Of a stretch of 64,000 nucleotides of DNA, positions 52,409-61,098 are shown piece after piece (positions within the stretch are counted from its first letter, which is position 1; each line of letters opens with the position of its first letter). The position numbers were made by a program, and so were the translations under genes. The notes under the pieces were generated by a model. It saw only the letters and a program-made list of their open reading frames with translations, made no database searches and was not told the origin of the DNA. The stretch is from NCBI RefSeq assembly GCF_009745975.1, contig NZ_WHOL01000077.1, positions 49,493-113,492 of the forward strand. The letters are read 5' to 3'. This stretch comes from Actinokineospora pegani (GTDB lineage Bacteria > Actinomycetota > Actinomycetes > Mycobacteriales > Pseudonocardiaceae).

Positions 52409-54037
52409 ATGGTCGAGGGAAGCACGCCCTGGCCCGCCGATGTGGCGCAGCGGTACCGCCGAGCGGGGCTGTGGCGGGGCGAGCCGCTCGGCGCCCTGCT
52501 GCGGGCGGCGACCGCCGAACACGGCCAGGCCACCGCGCTGGTGCACGGCGACCGCCGGATCAGCTACACCGAGCTCGACCGCTGGGCGGACCGGATGGCC
52601 GCGGGCTTCGCCCGGTACGGCATCGCCCCCGGCGACCGGGTCGTGGTGCAGCTGCCCAACGTGCCGGAGTTCGTCGCGGTCTGCTTCGCCCTTTTCCGGC
52701 TCGGTGCCAAGCCGGTGTTCGCGCTGCCCGCGCACCGCTCGCAGGAGATCGGGCACCTCTGCCGGATCACCGGCGCGGTGGCGTACGTGCTGCCCGGTGT
52801 GCACCGCGGGTTCGACCACCGGGTGCTGGCCAAGCAGGTCCGCTCCGGCGCGCCCGCGCTGCGGCTGCTGTTCAGCCTCAGCGGCCAGGGCGGCGACGTC
52901 ATCGACTTGTCCGCTGTTGACGATGCGCCCCGCGACTTCACTGGGCAGGACCCGTCGGACGCGGCGTTCTTTCTGCTCTCCGGTGGGACGACGGCCCTGC
53001 CGAAGGTCATCCCACGCACCCACGACGACTACGCCTACCAGGTCCGCGCCACCGCCGAGGTGCTGAGCATGTCCACATCGGACGTTTATCTCGCGGTCCT
53101 GCCACTGGAGTTCAACTTCACCTGGGGCTGCCCCGGGGTGGTCGGCACGCTGGCCTCCGGCGGTACGGTCGTGCTCGCCGACGACCCGACCGCCGACGAC
53201 TGCTTCGCCCTGATCGCGGCCGAGCGCGTCACCGTGACCTCCGTGGTGCCGAGCATCGCCCAGATGTGGCTGGAGGCGGCGAGTTGGTCCGAGGCTGATC
53301 TGTCGAGCCTGCGGGTCGTGCAGATCGGCGGCGCCAAGCTCCAGCGGTCGGTCGCCGAGCGGATCACCCCGGTTCTCGGCTGCCAGCTCCAGCAGGTCTT
53401 CGGCATGGCGGAGGGACTGCTCACGCTCACCAGGCCCGGCGACGGGCACGAGGCGGTCGTGGCGACCCAAGGCAGTCCGCTGTCGGAAGCGGACGAGATC
53501 CGGATCGTCGGCCCGGACGACCGCGACGTCGCCCCGGGCGAGGTGGGCGAGCTGCTCACCCGCGGCCCCTACACGCTGCGGGGCTACTACCGCGCGCCCG
53601 AGCACAACGCGATCGCGTTCACCGACGACGGGTTCTACCGCAGCGGCGACCTCGCCCGGCTGACCGCCGACGGCGACCTGGTCATCGAGGGCCGGATCAA
53701 GGACGTGGTGATCCGGGGCGGCGACAAGATCTCCGCGGCTGAGGTGGAAGGGCACCTGCTCGGCCACCCGGGAGTGCTGCGCGCGGCGGTGGTCGGCGTG
53801 CCGGATGACTTCCTCGGGGAGCGGACCTGCGCCTACCTCGTGGCGGCAGGCGAACGTCCGACGCTGCACGACCTCAAGAGCGCGCTGCGCGACCGCGGGC
53901 TGGCCGACTACAAGCTCCCCGACCGCGTCGAGTTCCTCGACGAGCTCCCGGTCACCCCGCTGGGGAAGGTCGACAAGAAGGCGCTGGTGCTCCTCGCCGA
54001 CCGACCACGCACACCGGTAGCGAACCAGAAAGGCTGA
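52409..54037 (+). CDS. Aryl-AMP ligase, probably salicylate-specific
   Basis: This 542-residue adenylating enzyme of the DhbE/EntE/MbtA group has SGGTTALPK (191-199), PRTHDDYAYQ, IGGAKLQ, QQVFGMAEGLLT, YRSGDLARL, GRIKDVVIRGG and PLGKVDKKAL with the A10 Lys. In the aryl pocket, LPLEFNFTWGCPG keeps the Asn (236) that contacts the 2-hydroxyl. It has Cys241 where the 2,3-dihydroxybenzoate enzyme DhbE has Ser240; salicylate enzymes such as YbtE and PchD carry Cys there. It would load salicylate onto the adjacent carrier protein, 1 bp downstream. Confidence 0.93.
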   Translation: MVEGSTPWPADVAQRYRRAGLWRGEPLGALLRAATAEHGQATALVHGDRRISYTELDRWADRMAAGFARYGIAPGDRVVVQLPNVPEFVAVCFALFRLGAKPVFALPAHRSQEIGHLCRITGAVAYVLPGVHRGFDHRVLAKQVRSGAPALRLLFSLSGQGGDVIDLSAVDDAPRDFTGQDPSDAAFFLLSGGTTALPKVIPRTHDDYAYQVRATAEVLSMSTSDVYLAVLPLEFNFTWGCPGVVGTLASGGTVVLADDPTADDCFALIAAERVTVTSVVPSIAQMWLEAASWSEADLSSLRVVQIGGAKLQRSVAERITPVLGCQLQQVFGMAEGLLTLTRPGDGHEAVVATQGSPLSEADEIRIVGPDDRDVAPGEVGELLTRGPYTLRGYYRAPEHNAIAFTDDGFYRSGDLARLTADGDLVIEGRIKDVVIRGGDKISAAEVEGHLLGHPGVLRAAVVGVPDDFLGERTCAYLVAAGERPTLHDLKSALRDRGLADYKLPDRVEFLDELPVTPLGKVDKKALVLLADRPRTPVANQKG

Positions 54038-54038
54038 C

Positions 54039-54296
54039 ATGGAAACCAATTCCCGGTCGACCGCGCAACCACCCGGCGAACAGGAGTTGCGCGAACTCCT
54101 GGCGCCGCTGGTCGACGCACGGCCAGAGGACATCCCCGGTGACGCCAACCTGATCCTGCTGGGGATGAGCTCGATCGACATGATGCGGCTGGTCGGCCGC
54201 TGGCGCCGGGCGAAGCTGCCGGTCGTGTTCGAGGAGTTGGCGTCAGCGCCCACGCTCAACGGCTGGCTCGCACACCTCGAAGGGCTGCGCCCGTGA
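54039..54296 (+). CDS. Aryl carrier protein
   Basis: This 85-residue carrier has LLGMSSIDMMRLVGRWRR, where the second Ser of SSI is the phosphopantetheine site (canonical DSI; here the Asp is Ser). The rest of the fold, VVFEELASAPTLNGWLAHL, matches ArCP domains of siderophore synthetases. It stands between the AMP ligase and the first cupin and overlaps the latter by 4 bp. It holds salicylate as a thioester. Confidence 0.9.
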   Translation: METNSRSTAQPPGEQELRELLAPLVDARPEDIPGDANLILLGMSSIDMMRLVGRWRRAKLPVVFEELASAPTLNGWLAHLEGLRP

Positions 54297-54709
54297 GCGC
54301 CCACGCGGTGGTCGCCGACCTCGACCAGGCGTCCGTCGTGCACGGCGTGCACGGGGCGGACGGCGCCTCCGAGTGGAAGGCGTTCGCCCGCCGACACGAC
54401 CTGTTCGGGGCCTGGGAGGCCGTCGAGTGGGCCGCGCTGCCGCCGGGTGGGATCAGCGGCGAGCACGTGCACACCCGGACCGAGGAGCTGTACTTCATCA
54501 TCTCCGGCACCGGCGTCATGCTCCTCGACGGCCGCGAGCACCCGGTGCGCGCGGGCGACCTGATCGTGAACGGCATCGGCACCAGGCACGGCCTCGTGAA
54601 CGTGGGCGACGACCGGTTGACCTGGCTCGTCATCGAAGTGGTCGGACCGCTGATGGCGGCTGTCTACTCCGAACACCAGAAGCTGACCGAGAGTGGGGGA
54701 CGACGATGA
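54293..54709 (+). CDS. Cupin, type A of the duplicated cupin module
   Basis: This 138-residue single cupin has a complete metal site: His58 and His60 in GEHVHTRTEE, Glu64 and His99 in GTRHG. It aligns with the first half of the bicupin encoded at 55423, sharing WKAFARRHDLFG-type, WEAVE, LPPGG and LVIEV segments. Its role in the cyclitol pathway is unknown. Dehydration, isomerisation or dioxygen chemistry are possible. GTGA overlap with the carrier-protein stop. Confidence 0.85.
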   Translation: MSAHAVVADLDQASVVHGVHGADGASEWKAFARRHDLFGAWEAVEWAALPPGGISGEHVHTRTEELYFIISGTGVMLLDGREHPVRAGDLIVNGIGTRHGLVNVGDDRLTWLVIEVVGPLMAAVYSEHQKLTESGGRR

Positions 54710-55032
54710 GCAACGCCGTGGTGATCAACCTTCGCGAGGTGCGGGAGATCGACGCGCGCGTGTTCCTGAGCGGGCCGCTCGGCCGGGTCCGGCTGCCGCA
54801 GCTCGAGCCGGGCCAGCGGGAGGAGTTGGTCGCCGATGACCAGGAGCACACCTTGTTCGTCGTGCGCGGCAACGGGACCGCGACGACCGGGGCGACGGCC
54901 GTCCCGCTGCGCGCCGGTGTCTCGCTGACCCTGCCGCTGGGCAGCAGCGTCGCGGTCGAGGCCGGCGACGAGGGCCTGGAGCTGTTCATCGCCAGCCTGG
55001 TCACACCGCAGGCCGCCGAGGTGTCCCGGTGA
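54706..55032 (+). CDS. Cupin-like protein, type B (metal site lost)
   Basis: This 108-residue protein resembles the second half of the bicupin at 55423: VVINLREVREIDARVFLSGPLGRVRLPQL, QEHTLFVVRGNGTA. It lacks the HxH motif (GQREELVADDQEHTLF), so it likely binds no metal and may be a structural or regulatory partner of the type A cupin. It overlaps both neighbours by 4 bp. Confidence 0.75.
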   Translation: MSNAVVINLREVREIDARVFLSGPLGRVRLPQLEPGQREELVADDQEHTLFVVRGNGTATTGATAVPLRAGVSLTLPLGSSVAVEAGDEGLELFIASLVTPQAAEVSR

Positions 55033-55430
55033 TCGTCACCAACGCGAGCGGGCTGAGCCGGACGCAGGACGGCAACGCCTGGCGCTGCCTGGCCCGTCGC
55101 GGCATGCTGCACAGCGAGTGCGAGTCCGTCGACTACCTCCGGCTGCCGCCGGGCGGCGCGCGCGACGTGCGCGGCAGCGACGGTGTCGACGCGGTCTGGT
55201 TCGTGCTCGCGGGCGAGGGGGAGTTCGACGGCGGGGCTGGGGCCCCCGTCCTGCTGCGCCCCGGCGACCTGCTCCTCTGGTCCGGGGGATCGGGCGGGAC
55301 GGTGCGCAACCACCGCACCGACCACCTCGAACTGCTCGCCCTGGCGGTGCTGCCCACGGCGGTGACCGACCGGCTCCCCGCACGCGTCCCGCTGATCCCC
55401 GCGCCCGTGACCGGAGCCGACCATGGCTGA
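55029..55430 (+). CDS. Cupin-like protein, type C (first copy)
   Basis: This 133-residue cupin-fold protein begins VIVTNASGLSRTQDG and has WRCLARRGMLHSECESVDYLRLPPGG and VWFVLAGEGEF. The metal-binding histidines are absent. It is a clear paralogue of the protein encoded at 56130. Start GTG 55029 overlaps the type B stop. Function is unknown. Confidence 0.75.
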   Translation: MIVTNASGLSRTQDGNAWRCLARRGMLHSECESVDYLRLPPGGARDVRGSDGVDAVWFVLAGEGEFDGGAGAPVLLRPGDLLLWSGGSGGTVRNHRTDHLELLALAVLPTAVTDRLPARVPLIPAPVTGADHG

Positions 55431-56133
55431 CCGGCTGGTCGTCACAACCCTGGACGAGCTGTCCGAGGTCTACGAGATGCACGGTGGCGAGAAGGTGGCC
55501 AGGTGGAAGTGCCTCGCCCGGCGCAACAACCTGTTCGGGCCGTGGGAGGCGGTGGAGTGCTCGTTCCTGCCCCCGGGCGGGGCCAGCGGCGTGCACCTGC
55601 ACAGCCGGACCGAGCAGTTCGACTACGTGGTGTCCGGCTCCGGCGTGATGACGATCAACGGCGTCGACCACCCGATCACCGCGGGAGACCTGCTCACCAC
55701 CTGCCTCGGCACCAGGCACGGCATCCGCAACGCCGGTGACACCGACCTGGTCTGGCTGGTCATCGAGGTGTCCGGCCCGGGGATGGCGCCGGGCGTGCCC
55801 GCACGCGACACCAGCGGCGACCGCGCCGAGGTGATCAAGCTCGGCGCGGTCCGCGACGTCGACGCGCTGGGCTACCTGTCCGGGCCGCTGCGCCGGGCCC
55901 GACTGCTCCAGCTCGACCAGGGGCAGACCGAGACCTTGGCGGCGGACGAGCAGGAGCACGTGCTCTTCACGCTCAGCGGCACGGGGTCCGCGGCGTCGGC
56001 GTCCACCACCGTGCCGCTGTCCTACGGGGTGTCGGTCGGGGTGCCGTTCCTTGGTTCCACCACGATCGAGGGCGGGCCTGGCGGCCTGGAGTCCTTCGTC
56101 GTCAGCCTGGCCGTCCCGGGAGGTGCGCGGTGA
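55423..56133 (+). CDS. Bicupin: fused type A and type B domains
   Basis: This 236-residue protein joins in one chain the two domains that are separate genes at 54293 and 54706. Residues 1-125 keep the complete metal site at the same numbering as the type A protein (His58, His60, Glu64, His99). Residues 130-236 match type B (LSGPLRRARLLQLDQGQ, QEHVLFTLSGTG). The fusion strongly suggests that types A and B form a complex. It overlaps the type C gene by 8 bp. Confidence 0.85.
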   Translation: MADRLVVTTLDELSEVYEMHGGEKVARWKCLARRNNLFGPWEAVECSFLPPGGASGVHLHSRTEQFDYVVSGSGVMTINGVDHPITAGDLLTTCLGTRHGIRNAGDTDLVWLVIEVSGPGMAPGVPARDTSGDRAEVIKLGAVRDVDALGYLSGPLRRARLLQLDQGQTETLAADEQEHVLFTLSGTGSAASASTTVPLSYGVSVGVPFLGSTTIEGGPGGLESFVVSLAVPGGAR

Positions 56134-56516
56134 TCGTCTCCAACGCCGGTGACGGGCTCACCCGGACCGTGGACGGCAGCGCCGGGGACGCGGTCTGGCG
56201 GTGCCTCGGGCGCCGCGGGATGTTGTTCAGCGAATGCGAGTCCTTCGACTTCGTCCGACTCGCACCGGGGGCCGTCCTCGACGAGCGCGGCCGCGACGAC
56301 ATCGAGGAAGCCTGGTTCGTGCTCCGCGGCGGCGCCACGTTCGTCCGGGACGGCCACGACCCCCTGCTCGTCGGCGAGGGCGAGCTGGTCCTCGGCTCGC
56401 ACGCGGCGGGCGGCCGGTGGCACAACGCGGGCGACTCCCCGGTGGAGATGTTGTTCCTCGCGCTGATGCCCGCCTCGGTCAGCAGCCGGTTGCCGACGCG
56501 CACGCCGTCGGACTGA
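56130..56516 (+). CDS. Cupin-like protein, type C (second copy)
   Basis: This 128-residue paralogue of the 55029 protein has VIVSNAGDGLTRTVDG, VWRCLGRRGMLFSECESFDFVRL and AWFVLRGGATF. The metal-binding histidines are again missing. With the bicupin it forms the second copy of an A-B-C module. GTGA overlap with the bicupin stop. Confidence 0.75.
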   Translation: MIVSNAGDGLTRTVDGSAGDAVWRCLGRRGMLFSECESFDFVRLAPGAVLDERGRDDIEEAWFVLRGGATFVRDGHDPLLVGEGELVLGSHAAGGRWHNAGDSPVEMLFLALMPASVSSRLPTRTPSD

Positions 56517-56533
56517 GGGGGGAGGAGAACCGC

Positions 56534-58114
56534 ATGAGTCACCAGCGCATCGAGGTGGACGTCCTCGTCGTGGGGTCGGGGCCGGTGGGCGCGACCTTCG
56601 CGCGCACGCTCGTCGAGGGCGGTCGCAGTGTCCTGGTGGTCGACGCCGGGCCGCAACTGTCCCGCCGTCCGGGCGAGCACCTGAAGAACCACTTCTCCTA
56701 CCAGCACAGCCACGAGCGCTTCGGCGCCCTGGTCCGCGGGCACCTGCACCCGGTGTCGAGCCCCGGAGGCGGCGCGGACGAGCGCGACCGGCTGATCAGC
56801 CTGGACGCGGGTGTCGCCACGTACGCGGTGGGCGGGATGGCCACCCACTGGACCGGCGTGACACCGCGGCACCACCCGACCGTCGAGCTGTCCGACGCCA
56901 TCGCGGCCACCGAGTGGGACCAGCTCTACGACGACGCCGAGGCGCTGCTCGGCACCGGGACCGACCTGACCGCGCACGCCGTCTCGCACCAGGTCGTGCT
57001 GGACGCGCTCACAGCCGAGTACCCGGAGCTGCCCGAGGGGCACGGGGTGCGGCACCTGCCGATGGCGGCGCGGCGGCGCACCGACAACCCCCGGCTCGTG
57101 CGGTGGACCGGCGCCGACACCATCCTCGGCCCGCTCGCCGACGGCGACCGCGACGGGTTCGAGCTGCGCGAGCAGCACCTGTGCCGCAGGCTCGTGCCGT
57201 CGGCGGACGGCTCGCGGATCGAGTACGCCGAGGTCGAGGACCACCTCACCTGGCGGACGCTGCGCGTCGTGGCGGACACCTACGTCGTCGCCTGCGGGGC
57301 CGTGCTCACCCCGCAACTGCTGCACGCCTCCGGTGTCCGCCCGCCCGCGCTCGGCCGCTACCTCACCGAACAGCCGGTCGCCTTCTGCCAGATCGTGCTC
57401 TCCGACGAGCTGGTCGACAGCGTCGCGGCCGACGAGCGCTTCGCCGAGCAGGTGGCCGCCCACCGGGCGGCCCACCCCGGCGACCCGCTGCCCATCCCGC
57501 TAGACGACGCCGACCCCAACGTGTGGATCCCGGTGTCGGCAGACCGCCCGTGGCACTGCCAGATCCACCGCGACCTGCCCTACGCCGACATGGCGCCGAA
57601 CCGGGGGGTCGACACTCGGCTGGTGGTCGACCTGCGCTGGTTCGGGCTCGTCGACCCGAGGCCGGGGAACCGGGTCCTGTTCTCCGACACCGAGCAGGAC
57701 GGCTTCGGCCTGCCGCGGCCTGCCTTCGAGTTCTCGCTCAGCGAGCAGGACCGCGAACGGCAGCACCGGATGATGGCGGACCTGCGGCGGGCCGCGTCCG
57801 CGCTCGGGTCGTACCTGCCTGGGGCCGAGCCGCGGTTCATCGTCCCCACCCTCCCGCTGCACATCGCGGGCACCGCCCGGATGGGCACCGACGCCGACAC
57901 CAGCGTGGTCGACCCCGGATCGAGGGTCTGGGGCGTGGACAACCTCTACCTCGGCGGCAACGGCCTCATCCCGACCCCGAACGCGAGCAACCCGACGCTC
58001 ACCAGCGTCGCGATGGCTCTGCGGGCGGCACGCGGGATTCTCGGCACCCAACACCCACTCACGGCAGGAAGGCGCGCAGATGAGCGGCCCGGGCTACTTG
58101 TTCCTCGGCGATGA
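56534..58114 (+). CDS. GMC-family (glucose-methanol-choline) oxidoreductase
   Basis: This 526-residue FAD protein has the N-terminal VVGSGPVGATFARTL dinucleotide motif, GGMATHWTGVTP (the GMC substrate/FAD loop), a C-terminal HIAGTARMGTD with the catalytic His, and NASNPTLTSVAMALRAA with the paired Asn. It resembles pyranose oxidase-type GMC enzymes and would oxidise a cyclitol hydroxyl to the ketone that the aminotransferase needs. A GMC oxidoreductase is known in the cetoniacytone cluster. Start ATG 56534 follows GGGGGGAGGAG. It overlaps the next gene by 35 bp. Confidence 0.9.
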   Translation: MSHQRIEVDVLVVGSGPVGATFARTLVEGGRSVLVVDAGPQLSRRPGEHLKNHFSYQHSHERFGALVRGHLHPVSSPGGGADERDRLISLDAGVATYAVGGMATHWTGVTPRHHPTVELSDAIAATEWDQLYDDAEALLGTGTDLTAHAVSHQVVLDALTAEYPELPEGHGVRHLPMAARRRTDNPRLVRWTGADTILGPLADGDRDGFELREQHLCRRLVPSADGSRIEYAEVEDHLTWRTLRVVADTYVVACGAVLTPQLLHASGVRPPALGRYLTEQPVAFCQIVLSDELVDSVAADERFAEQVAAHRAAHPGDPLPIPLDDADPNVWIPVSADRPWHCQIHRDLPYADMAPNRGVDTRLVVDLRWFGLVDPRPGNRVLFSDTEQDGFGLPRPAFEFSLSEQDRERQHRMMADLRRAASALGSYLPGAEPRFIVPTLPLHIAGTARMGTDADTSVVDPGSRVWGVDNLYLGGNGLIPTPNASNPTLTSVAMALRAARGILGTQHPLTAGRRADERPGLLVPRR

Positions 58115-59315
58115 AGAGAAGGCGCTGGTCACCCGTGCGCTGGACACCTGGCAGCTCAACCGGTACCGATTCGACGAGACCGCCGAGCCGTCCATGGTGT
58201 TCACCCTCGAGCGCGAGTTCGAGCAGCGCACGGGCGCGGCCCACTGCCTGGCGGTGAACAGCTGCACCTCCGCGCTGCTCACCGCGCTGGCGGCCCTGGG
58301 CGTCGGCCCGGGGGACGAGGTCATCGTCCCCGGCTACACGTTCATCGCCTCCATCGCCGCCATCGTGCACCGGGGCGCGGTCCCGGTGCTGGCCGAGATC
58401 GACGAGTCGCTGACCCTCGACCCCGAGGACGTGGCGCGCCGGATCACCCCGGCGACCAAGGCCATCCTCGCCGTGCACATGCTGGGAGCGCCTGCCGCGC
58501 TCGACGAGCTGCGCCGCGTCGCCGACGACCACGGCCTGTTCCTGGTCGAGGACGCCGCCCAGGCCACGGGAGGGCGGTACCGGGGCCGCGCCCTGGGCTC
58601 CATCGGCGACGCGGGCGCGTTCTCGCTCAACCTGTTCAAGATCATCACCAGCGGCGACGGCGGGCTGCTGACGCTCGCCGACGACACCGCCTACGAGCGC
58701 GCCTTCGCCTTCCACGACCACGGTTTCAAGCCGCTGCGGCACGGCATCGCCGACGCCGACTCGCTGTTCGGGCTGAACCTGCGGATGCACGAGCTCACCG
58801 GCGCCGTCGCGCTCGGCCAGCTACGCAAGATCGATAGAATCCTGGCGAGGCTGCGCGAGCAGAAGACCGCACTGGCCGAGGCGATCGGCGAGCTGCCCGG
58901 CGTCGAGCGAAGGCGGATCAACGACCCGGACGGCGAGTGCCACTCCTTCTTCGTCCTGCGGTTCGCCACCGCAGGCGCGGCGCGGGCGGTGGCCGCCAAG
59001 TTGGGCACCTCCACGCTCATCGACTCAGGACGCCACTACTACGGGAACATGCCCCAGCTGACCAGCAGGCGCATGCCCACCGCGGCCGAGCACCCCTTCG
59101 GGTGCCCGGCACACCCCACCGCGCAGCGGTACGAGCCGCACATGCTGCCCCGCACCGACGACATCCTCGGCCGGTCGGTGGCGTTGTCGGTCGGGGTGGT
59201 CGACGCCTACCTCGGTGCCGGAGTCGGCATCACCCCGCTCTCGACGCCCGAGGAGATCGCGGCCGTTGCCGCGGCAGTACAGACAGCCGTCAACGAAGTG
59301 GTCGGGAGGCCATGA
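58080..59315 (+). CDS. DegT/DnrJ/EryC1-family PLP aminotransferase
   Basis: This 411-residue enzyme has PGYTFIAS, VEDAAQATGG with the PLP-N1 Asp, and FSLNLFKIITSGDGG with PLP Lys187. Related enzymes transaminate keto-sugars and keto-cyclitols (L-glutamine:scyllo-inosose type). Here it most likely installs the amine of a C7N aminocyclitol. Start ATG 58080 follows GGAAGG. Its stop overlaps the cyclase start by 4 bp. Confidence 0.92.
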   Translation: MSGPGYLFLGDEEKALVTRALDTWQLNRYRFDETAEPSMVFTLEREFEQRTGAAHCLAVNSCTSALLTALAALGVGPGDEVIVPGYTFIASIAAIVHRGAVPVLAEIDESLTLDPEDVARRITPATKAILAVHMLGAPAALDELRRVADDHGLFLVEDAAQATGGRYRGRALGSIGDAGAFSLNLFKIITSGDGGLLTLADDTAYERAFAFHDHGFKPLRHGIADADSLFGLNLRMHELTGAVALGQLRKIDRILARLREQKTALAEAIGELPGVERRRINDPDGECHSFFVLRFATAGAARAVAAKLGTSTLIDSGRHYYGNMPQLTSRRMPTAAEHPFGCPAHPTAQRYEPHMLPRTDDILGRSVALSVGVVDAYLGAGVGITPLSTPEEIAAVAAAVQTAVNEVVGRP

Positions 59316-60544
59316 CCATGCACCGCACAGAACCGGGCCTGGTGGAGACGGGCTCCCCGGCCCACCACTGGCGTGTCCAGGCCCACCTGCCGGTCGACTA
59401 CCAGGTCGAGATGACCAGCGGCGTCCTCGACCCGTCCAACCTGGCGCTGCTCGAAGCGGGCGCCACCGTCCGCGCCGACCGGCTACGCCGCTTCGTCGTG
59501 GTCGACGCCACCGTCTACGACCTCTACGGCGACAACCTGCGCAAGTACCTGGACCACCACAACGTCGAGTACAGCATCTGCGTCCTGCCCGCCTCCGAGG
59601 AGGCCAAGACCATGGAGTCGGTGTTCACGGTGGTGAACCGGCTCGACGCGTTCGGCATCTCCCGCAGGCACGAGCCCGTCATCGCCATCGGCGGCGGCAT
59701 CGTGCTGGACATCGTGGGCCTGGTCAGCAGCCTCTACCGCCGCAGCACCCCGTACGTCCGCGTCCCCACCTCGCTGGTCGGCCTCGTCGACGCCGGAGTC
59801 GGCATCAAGACCGGCGTGAACCACGGCTTCCACAAGAACCGCCTGGGTTCATACTTCGCCCCCGCCGTGGTGCTGCTGGACCGCGACTTCCTGGCCACTC
59901 TGGACGACCGCCACGTCAGCAACGGCTTGGCGGAGATCCTCAAGATCGCGCTGATCAAGGACGCGAGGCTGTTCCAACTCCTGGAAGACCACGCCGACCT
60001 GCTGCTGGCCGAACGGCTCACCGGCCAGACCCAGACCGGCGACGCCGTCGCGGGGGAGGTGTTCAGCCGAGCAGTCGGCGGCATGCTGGAGGAGTTGCAA
60101 CCGAACCTCTGGGAAAAGCAACTGGAGCGCGTAGTCGACTACGGCCACTCCTTCAGCCCCACCCTGGAGATGCGCGCCCTCCCAGCCCTGCTGCACGGCG
60201 AGGCCGTGACCATCGACATGGCGTTGACCACAGTCCTGGCGGAAGCACGCGGCCTGGTGTCCGCGCGGGACCGCCAACGGATCTTCCACCTGATGACCAA
60301 ACTCCGCCTCCCCACCTGGCACCCGCTTCTGGAAGCCGACCTCCTGGATCACGCCCTGCAAGAGACCGTCCGCCACCGAGACGGTCTACAACGCATGCCC
60401 ATCCCGCTCGGCATCGGCGCCGCCTGCTTCCTCAACGACCTCACCGCCACCGAACTCGCCAACGCGGCCCAGACCCTGCGCGACCTGCACCACCCGTCCG
60501 TCGCCGCGGTCGCCACCGACTCCCGACCGGACCCCGTCGCATGA
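59312..60544 (+). CDS. Sedoheptulose 7-phosphate cyclase (2-epi-5-epi-valiolone synthase family)
   Basis: This 410-residue member of the dehydroquinate synthase-like cyclases has the NAD motif IGGGIVLDIVGL, LVDAGVGIKTGVNHGFHKNRLG, and the zinc ligands Glu208 (NGLAEILK), His279 (DYGHSFSP) and His295 (LLHGEAV). KTGVN-HKNRLG and SFSPTLEMR are features of the EEVS/EVS branch, not of dehydroquinate synthase. It would cyclise sedoheptulose 7-phosphate to a valiolone isomer, the precursor of C7N cyclitols. Which isomer (2-epi-5-epi- or 2-epi-valiolone) cannot be fixed without alignment of active-site residues. Confidence 0.93.
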   Translation: MTMHRTEPGLVETGSPAHHWRVQAHLPVDYQVEMTSGVLDPSNLALLEAGATVRADRLRRFVVVDATVYDLYGDNLRKYLDHHNVEYSICVLPASEEAKTMESVFTVVNRLDAFGISRRHEPVIAIGGGIVLDIVGLVSSLYRRSTPYVRVPTSLVGLVDAGVGIKTGVNHGFHKNRLGSYFAPAVVLLDRDFLATLDDRHVSNGLAEILKIALIKDARLFQLLEDHADLLLAERLTGQTQTGDAVAGEVFSRAVGGMLEELQPNLWEKQLERVVDYGHSFSPTLEMRALPALLHGEAVTIDMALTTVLAEARGLVSARDRQRIFHLMTKLRLPTWHPLLEADLLDHALQETVRHRDGLQRMPIPLGIGAACFLNDLTATELANAAQTLRDLHHPSVAAVATDSRPDPVA

Positions 60545-61098
60545 CCCCCCAGCGAGGCATCCCGGGCGCGACCGCGGTCCACCACGTCGCCTACACCGTC
60601 CCAGACCTCAACCAGGCGATCGACTTCTTCGTCCAGGTCATCGGCGCCGACCTCGTCTACACCGAGGGCCCCATCAGGGACGACGACGGCGACTGGATGA
60701 CCCGCAAACTAGCCGTCCACGCCAAGGCCACCGCCCGAGTGGCCATGCTCCGCCTGGGCCCGGTCACCAACCTGGAACTGTTCGAATACACATCCCCAGA
60801 CCAGCGAACCCACCTCCCCCGCAACAGCGACTGGGGCGGCCACCACCTCGCCATCCACGTCACCGACGTCGACGAAGCCGCGGCCTACCTCAGATCCCAA
60901 CCAGGCGTCCGACTCCTGGGTGACCCGGAAACCATCACCGAGGGCCCCATCGCCGGAGACCGCTGGCTCTACTTCCTCACCCCCTGGGGCATGCAACTGG
61001 AACTCATCAACCTCCCCCCAGGGGCCCCCTTCGAACAACGAACCACCGCCCGCCTGTACCACCCCACCACTCCCTGGTCCAACCAAGGAACCCCATGA
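60541..61098 (+). CDS. VOC-superfamily epimerase, CetB-like
   Basis: This 185-residue vicinal-oxygen-chelate protein has the metal-ligand pattern HHVAYTV (14-15), NLELFEY (78-83), GGHHLAIHV (99-107) and GMQLELIN (150-156). Genes of this type follow the cyclase in C7N cyclitol clusters; CetB of cetoniacytone biosynthesis epimerises 2-epi-5-epi-valiolone. The 4-bp overlap with the cyclase supports the same role here. Confidence 0.85.
   Translation: MTPQRGIPGATAVHHVAYTVPDLNQAIDFFVQVIGADLVYTEGPIRDDDGDWMTRKLAVHAKATARVAMLRLGPVTNLELFEYTSPDQRTHLPRNSDWGGHHLAIHVTDVDEAAAYLRSQPGVRLLGDPETITEGPIAGDRWLYFLTPWGMQLELINLPPGAPFEQRTTARLYHPTTPWSNQGTP

Noticed and set aside
52409-54037. Assignment of the aryl genes to a siderophore (mycobactin, enterobactin or pyochelin type)
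   Set aside because: There are no NRPS condensation or cyclisation modules, no iron-regulator box and no siderophore uptake genes, and the operon continues into cyclitol enzymes.
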